Assembly: GCA_002189035.1 (NCBI GenBank)
Contig: NEEC01000014.1
Span: 126,501-190,500 of the forward strand
Length of the DNA: 64,000 bases
Source of the DNA: Utricularia gibba
Taxonomy: Eukaryota; Streptophyta; Magnoliopsida; Lamiales; Lentibulariaceae
Direction: 5' to 3'
The notes under the pieces were generated by a model. That model was given only the letters and a program-made list of their open reading frames with translations, made no database searches and had not been told where the DNA came from. A program made the translations under genes and the position numbers. Each line of letters opens with the position of its first letter. The stretch's first letter is position 1. Below, piece after piece: positions 61,301-64,000 of the stretch.

Positions 61301-61478
61301 GAATTACCCTCCCATTATTGCTGCTACTGTCTAATTGATCCTTCAGACGATAAGTCTCCTCCCTTCTTGAGGAAGCAGCCCTCGACGTCCGCAGTTCAGA
61401 TGCCGCTTTATGCGACACTCTCTCTCTGGGAGAGTTCCTGCTGTCACTGCCAACTGCTTTACCGCAAGCACAACCCAT
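58382..61478 (-). CDS. CDK-related Ser/Thr kinase (IBS1/At1g54610-like), N-myristoylated, two frame breaks
   Basis: Plant cyclin-dependent-kinase-like family with a long N-terminal and C-terminal extension. The start at 61478 (MGCACGKAV) was chosen over the in-frame ATG at 61490 because it exposes Gly2 and Cys3 for myristoylation and palmitoylation, typical of the family. After [20 protein letters not shown] comes the kinase: [31 protein letters not shown] (K and start of helix C), [20 protein letters not shown] and [10 protein letters not shown]. At CCCCC (60243-60247) the frame must shift for [18 protein letters not shown] to follow. Near the end of the C-terminal region a second shift is needed at CCCCC (59102-59106) between GFPID and [12 protein letters not shown]. 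The last exon ends MNTAFISGR at 58382. An 84-bp intron (59193-59276) is stop-free and in frame. Confidence 0.92.
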
Positions 61479-63003
61479 TCTACCGCACAAATCAACACTC
61501 CAATTTCTCTAAATCCGACCACGCCCTAGTCCATTCCTGCCAAGAATTCATCCAAGAAACAGTCCGCACCTTAATCAGACCAGAAACAACAAAATCCGAG
61601 TACAATTCACAGATCACGCCGGAAAATATCCACGCGATGTAAAAGTGCTCGTTCCCAACCAAAAGCTCAGCACCCCCACTCACGAAAAGTCACAGAAAGT
61701 GCCATTTTCACTCAAAAAGTGCCCATTCCCAGAAGCATAACGTAAAGGGTCTGACGAGCATTACCCTAAGACAGCATTGCGCTGGGACACCACAAGATAG
61801 TACGTTGATAAGGGTGGATCTAGGGCACAGACAGTTCGCCTTGTAGAACCGTGCGACAAAGAAAAGGGCTGAAAGGGAATCCAGTTATTTTCTTTCTCGC
61901 CTCTCTTCCAATATCATTAATGCCAGCAGGTTCAAGTATTTATATTTGTTGAGAAGACGTAGCAGCTTTTTTCATTCAGTTAGCTCTGAGAAGAGACGGT
62001 GGAGCAGCCCCAAAAGCCCAGCTTGTTTTCATCGTTGGAGACATTTAACTCTCAAGAGAGTCTTCCGCCATAACTCCTCTACGCACAAATCCGATCCGTT
62101 GTCAAAAATTCGATCGTTTGACAGCGAGGTTTCGGGGGAACGGGATGCGTTGTCGCTTTACCCAAACCGGACTCCAAACAATTTTCACCGCCCTGATCTT
62201 CCCCCGCATTCGCTCCACCCACTCGAAACAAACGTAAAAATTGCACTTTTCACCAAAAAAGTTAGCGATTGAGCTAAAGTGCTATCATAGAGACGACACT
62301 GCACCTGTTATGTACCAAACCACAGGGAAAGAATATTCAGATCCCACTGTTAAAACGGGGTAGTTGTGTAGCCATTGAATGGTCTCCGCTCTGGAGCCAT
62401 GTGATTTGAAATAAAAATTTGGAATTTTTCTTAGGATTCTTACGACAAGGTGGGTTCCTAATTGGTGTAGATAGAAATGATGTCCAATAGGATGCTAATG
62501 ATTGCGGTAAGATGGATCACTGCATCAGAAGGAGAACTGATTTTGGGAACATGGCCAATGGCCCCAGCTGTAGTTTTGGTTTCAGATAAACATCTCCAAG
62601 AGCAGAAGAGGTCAACATGACCCCATGCTTTGAATCCCCCTGTCTGCTGGGATATTTTCTCTGGGTAGATATTGATTTTTTTAAATGGGGTGTGTTGCTC
62701 TTGAATCTCTCACTGGTTAGTGAAGGAATATTACTGATACACGCTTCGGTCCCTCTCTGTTCCATCAGGATGTGGATCGCCCTCGATTCTTCGATAACCT
62801 TCCGCCATTAGAATCTCTCAATTCTGCGTTTTGGGGGTATTGTGAATTCAGGAGTACGGTTCTTCCCAAGGAAATGTCTATCACTTTGGGTTCATCTTGT
62901 ATCAAGTCTTCCTCTTGATCTCAATTCTCAACTGGGTTCATCTTGAAACCTAAATTGAATTGCGACTGACGCTGTAAGGAACCAACCAATTTTAGCGATT
63001 TCC
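61479..63003. other. Divergent intergenic region: kinase 5' UTR/promoter and promoter of the small membrane protein gene
   Basis: 1.5 kb. The left third is the probable leader of the kinase gene. Open frames at 61946-62272 and 62517-62811 have no family motif. The right end is the promoter of the gene at 63004. Confidence 0.5.
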
Positions 63004-63438
63004 ATGGCTTCCCCTGTTTTCTTCTTGATATGCACTCTCCACTCCGCTGTCGCCGTGACTTGCGGATCGCTTCTGATGTTCTCCAGAGATGAGATTCTAG
63101 TTTTTAGCCATGGGAAAGATCACGCGAGTAAGCTTTTGGGCTCGACTCCGCATGACCAGCTATTGATTCAAACATCTGATTCGTTTTCTGGGTTGCTTTT
63201 ATTTGCTATCGGCTTTCTGTTGTTCATGGTGGCTTTTGTCAAGGACAGGGATTTTCATAGCTTCTTCGCCAGAGGATGTGTTGTTCTCCATATCACAATG
63301 GCGATTTGGAGAATTTACTTTGAGAGAAAGGTTGAAGACCTGGGGTATGATTGGGTGAGGCTCGTGCTGGGGGACATAGTTCTTGGACTTTCTTGGCTAT
63401 TTTTTCTGGTGTATTCATGGAGGGAGAAATATGATTGA
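63004..63438 (+). CDS. Small plant membrane protein with four predicted helices (DUF7865-like)
   Basis: Single exon of 144 residues. Four hydrophobic segments: FFLICTLHSAVAVTCGSLLM (near residues 5-24), SGLLLFAIGFLLFMVAFVKD (about 60-79), FARGCVVLHITMAIWRIYF (about 85-103) and VRLVLGDIVLGLSWLFFLVY (about 118-137). The C terminus is charged (SWREKYD). Conserved short proteins of this layout occur across plants; the DUF number is from memory and the function is unknown. The ATG at 63004 begins directly at the first membrane segment and no other upstream ATG fits. Confidence 0.82.
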   Translation: MASPVFFLICTLHSAVAVTCGSLLMFSRDEILVFSHGKDHASKLLGSTPHDQLLIQTSDSFSGLLLFAIGFLLFMVAFVKDRDFHSFFARGCVVLHITMAIWRIYFERKVEDLGYDWVRLVLGDIVLGLSWLFFLVYSWREKYD

Positions 63439-64000
63439 AACTGGGGAACGCCATGGTTGAACTCGTCCAAGATAATATAATGTCTTCCGCAAAGATGAAA
63501 TTGTACAGCAATAAGCTGCAGGCCCGGTTTGGGTTGATTAAAGAACGGTGTTCCCTTCCTAAAAGTTTCTTCTTTCTGTGGGTGAAGTTGATTCTGGTTA
63601 TTTTCTAGCTGATTTCCGACATGCATATGGGGCGATTGCTCAAAACAGAAGAGACAAAGTATAAGCATCTGTGTCGCGTCCGGCTCTGGTTCTTCTTTTC
63701 CTTCCCAACCTGGTTGACAACGAGAACTTGTTAAACCTTGCCTGCAACTTGTAGCCTGACAAGAAAAGCGAACGCGTTAGGGTTGGGGGCTAGAGGAAAT
63801 GGGAAATGGGCCACCGGAGGTGGAGGCCCAAAGGAGTGGAATCATGTGGGCCCGCGTCATGAATTCGCTTTCAGGAGCATCCGGAGCCACAGAAAAATAA
63901 TGGGTTTGGTTGCTTTACTTTTTTATTCTATTCACAAGAACCAAGCACTGAATCCTCTTCCTCTTCAGGATACTCAGACCGTGATTTTCTAGCTTCCCAC
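63439..64000. other. 3' flank of the small membrane protein gene to window end
   Basis: 3' untranslated sequence followed by intergenic DNA with TGGGCC/GGCCCA elements at about 63795-63855, suggesting that another promoter may lie at or beyond the right edge. The open frame at 63738-63992 has no recognised motif. Confidence 0.45.

Noticed and set aside
61946-62272. 108-codon plus-strand frame, Ser/Arg-rich
   Set aside because: Lies in the kinase 5' region, has no motif and looks like chance open sequence.
1-64000. Search for transposons, viral insertions, CRISPR arrays or a novel gene cluster
   Set aside because: No terminal repeats, reverse transcriptase, integrase or transposase motifs were recognised; the genes belong to unrelated, known plant families.

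Overview
This is nuclear DNA of a flowering plant. Nearly every gene is split by short, AT-rich GT-AG introns of about 70-400 bp. The gene families are plant-specific: an egg-cell-secreted EC1 protein, RALF, pollen Ole e 1, SPA, WVD2-like, a SAWADEE homeodomain protein and a chlorophyll b reductase. EC1 points to an angiosperm. I cannot place the species further. The window is gene-dense euchromatin: 21 protein-coding genes, no recognisable transposon, no tRNA or rRNA gene and no CRISPR.

Layout. 0.1-5.1 kb (+) peroxisomal long-chain acyl-CoA synthetase (LACS6 type). 5.6-10.5 kb (-) class IV aminotransferase fused to a P-loop domain. 11.6-14.3 kb (-) chlorophyll b reductase NOL. 15.3-17.1 kb (+) WVD2-like microtubule protein. 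17.5-18.3 kb (+) DUF1685 protein. 18.8-21.5 kb (-) diphthamide enzyme DPH2, sharing a 338-bp bidirectional promoter with a PITH-domain protein (+, 21.8-23.3 kb). 24.0-27.6 kb (+) spliceosomal helicase DEAH5/PRP22. 27.9-31.9 kb (-) peptide N-glycanase PNG1, divergent from an EGF-like secreted protein (+, 32.2-33.5 kb). 33.8-36.1 kb (-) TraB-family protein, divergent from EC1 (+, 36.4-36.8 kb). 39.0-41.2 kb (+) rhamnose synthase RHM. 41.8-44.2 kb (-) conserved plant protein of unknown function. 44.8-45.3 kb (+) Ole e 1 protein. 46.5-49.3 kb (+) SHH2-like. 50.2-50.5 kb (+) RALF. 52.4-53.9 kb (+) GT14 glucuronosyltransferase-like. 54.2-57.2 kb (-) SPA3/4-like. 58.4-61.5 kb (-) CDK-related kinase. 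63.0-63.4 kb (+) small four-helix membrane protein.

The genes do not form an operon or cluster. They are unrelated housekeeping, signalling and reproductive genes, some sharing bidirectional promoters. I found no new multi-gene system and do not claim one.

The most informative unexpected signal is that eight genes carry nine reading-frame breaks, all of the same sign (one base missing, or two extra). Most lie inside G or C runs of 3-5 bases: DPH2, DEAH5, the EGF-like gene, EC1, the unknown gene at 43 kb, SHH2-like, SPA, and the CDK-related kinase twice. Conserved protein sequence continues in the next frame in each case. This looks like uncorrected homopolymer under-calling in the assembly rather than biology, and anyone using automatic gene models here should expect truncated proteins. 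Other points of note are two GC-AG introns, two stop-free introns of length 3n, and a 20-base G run.
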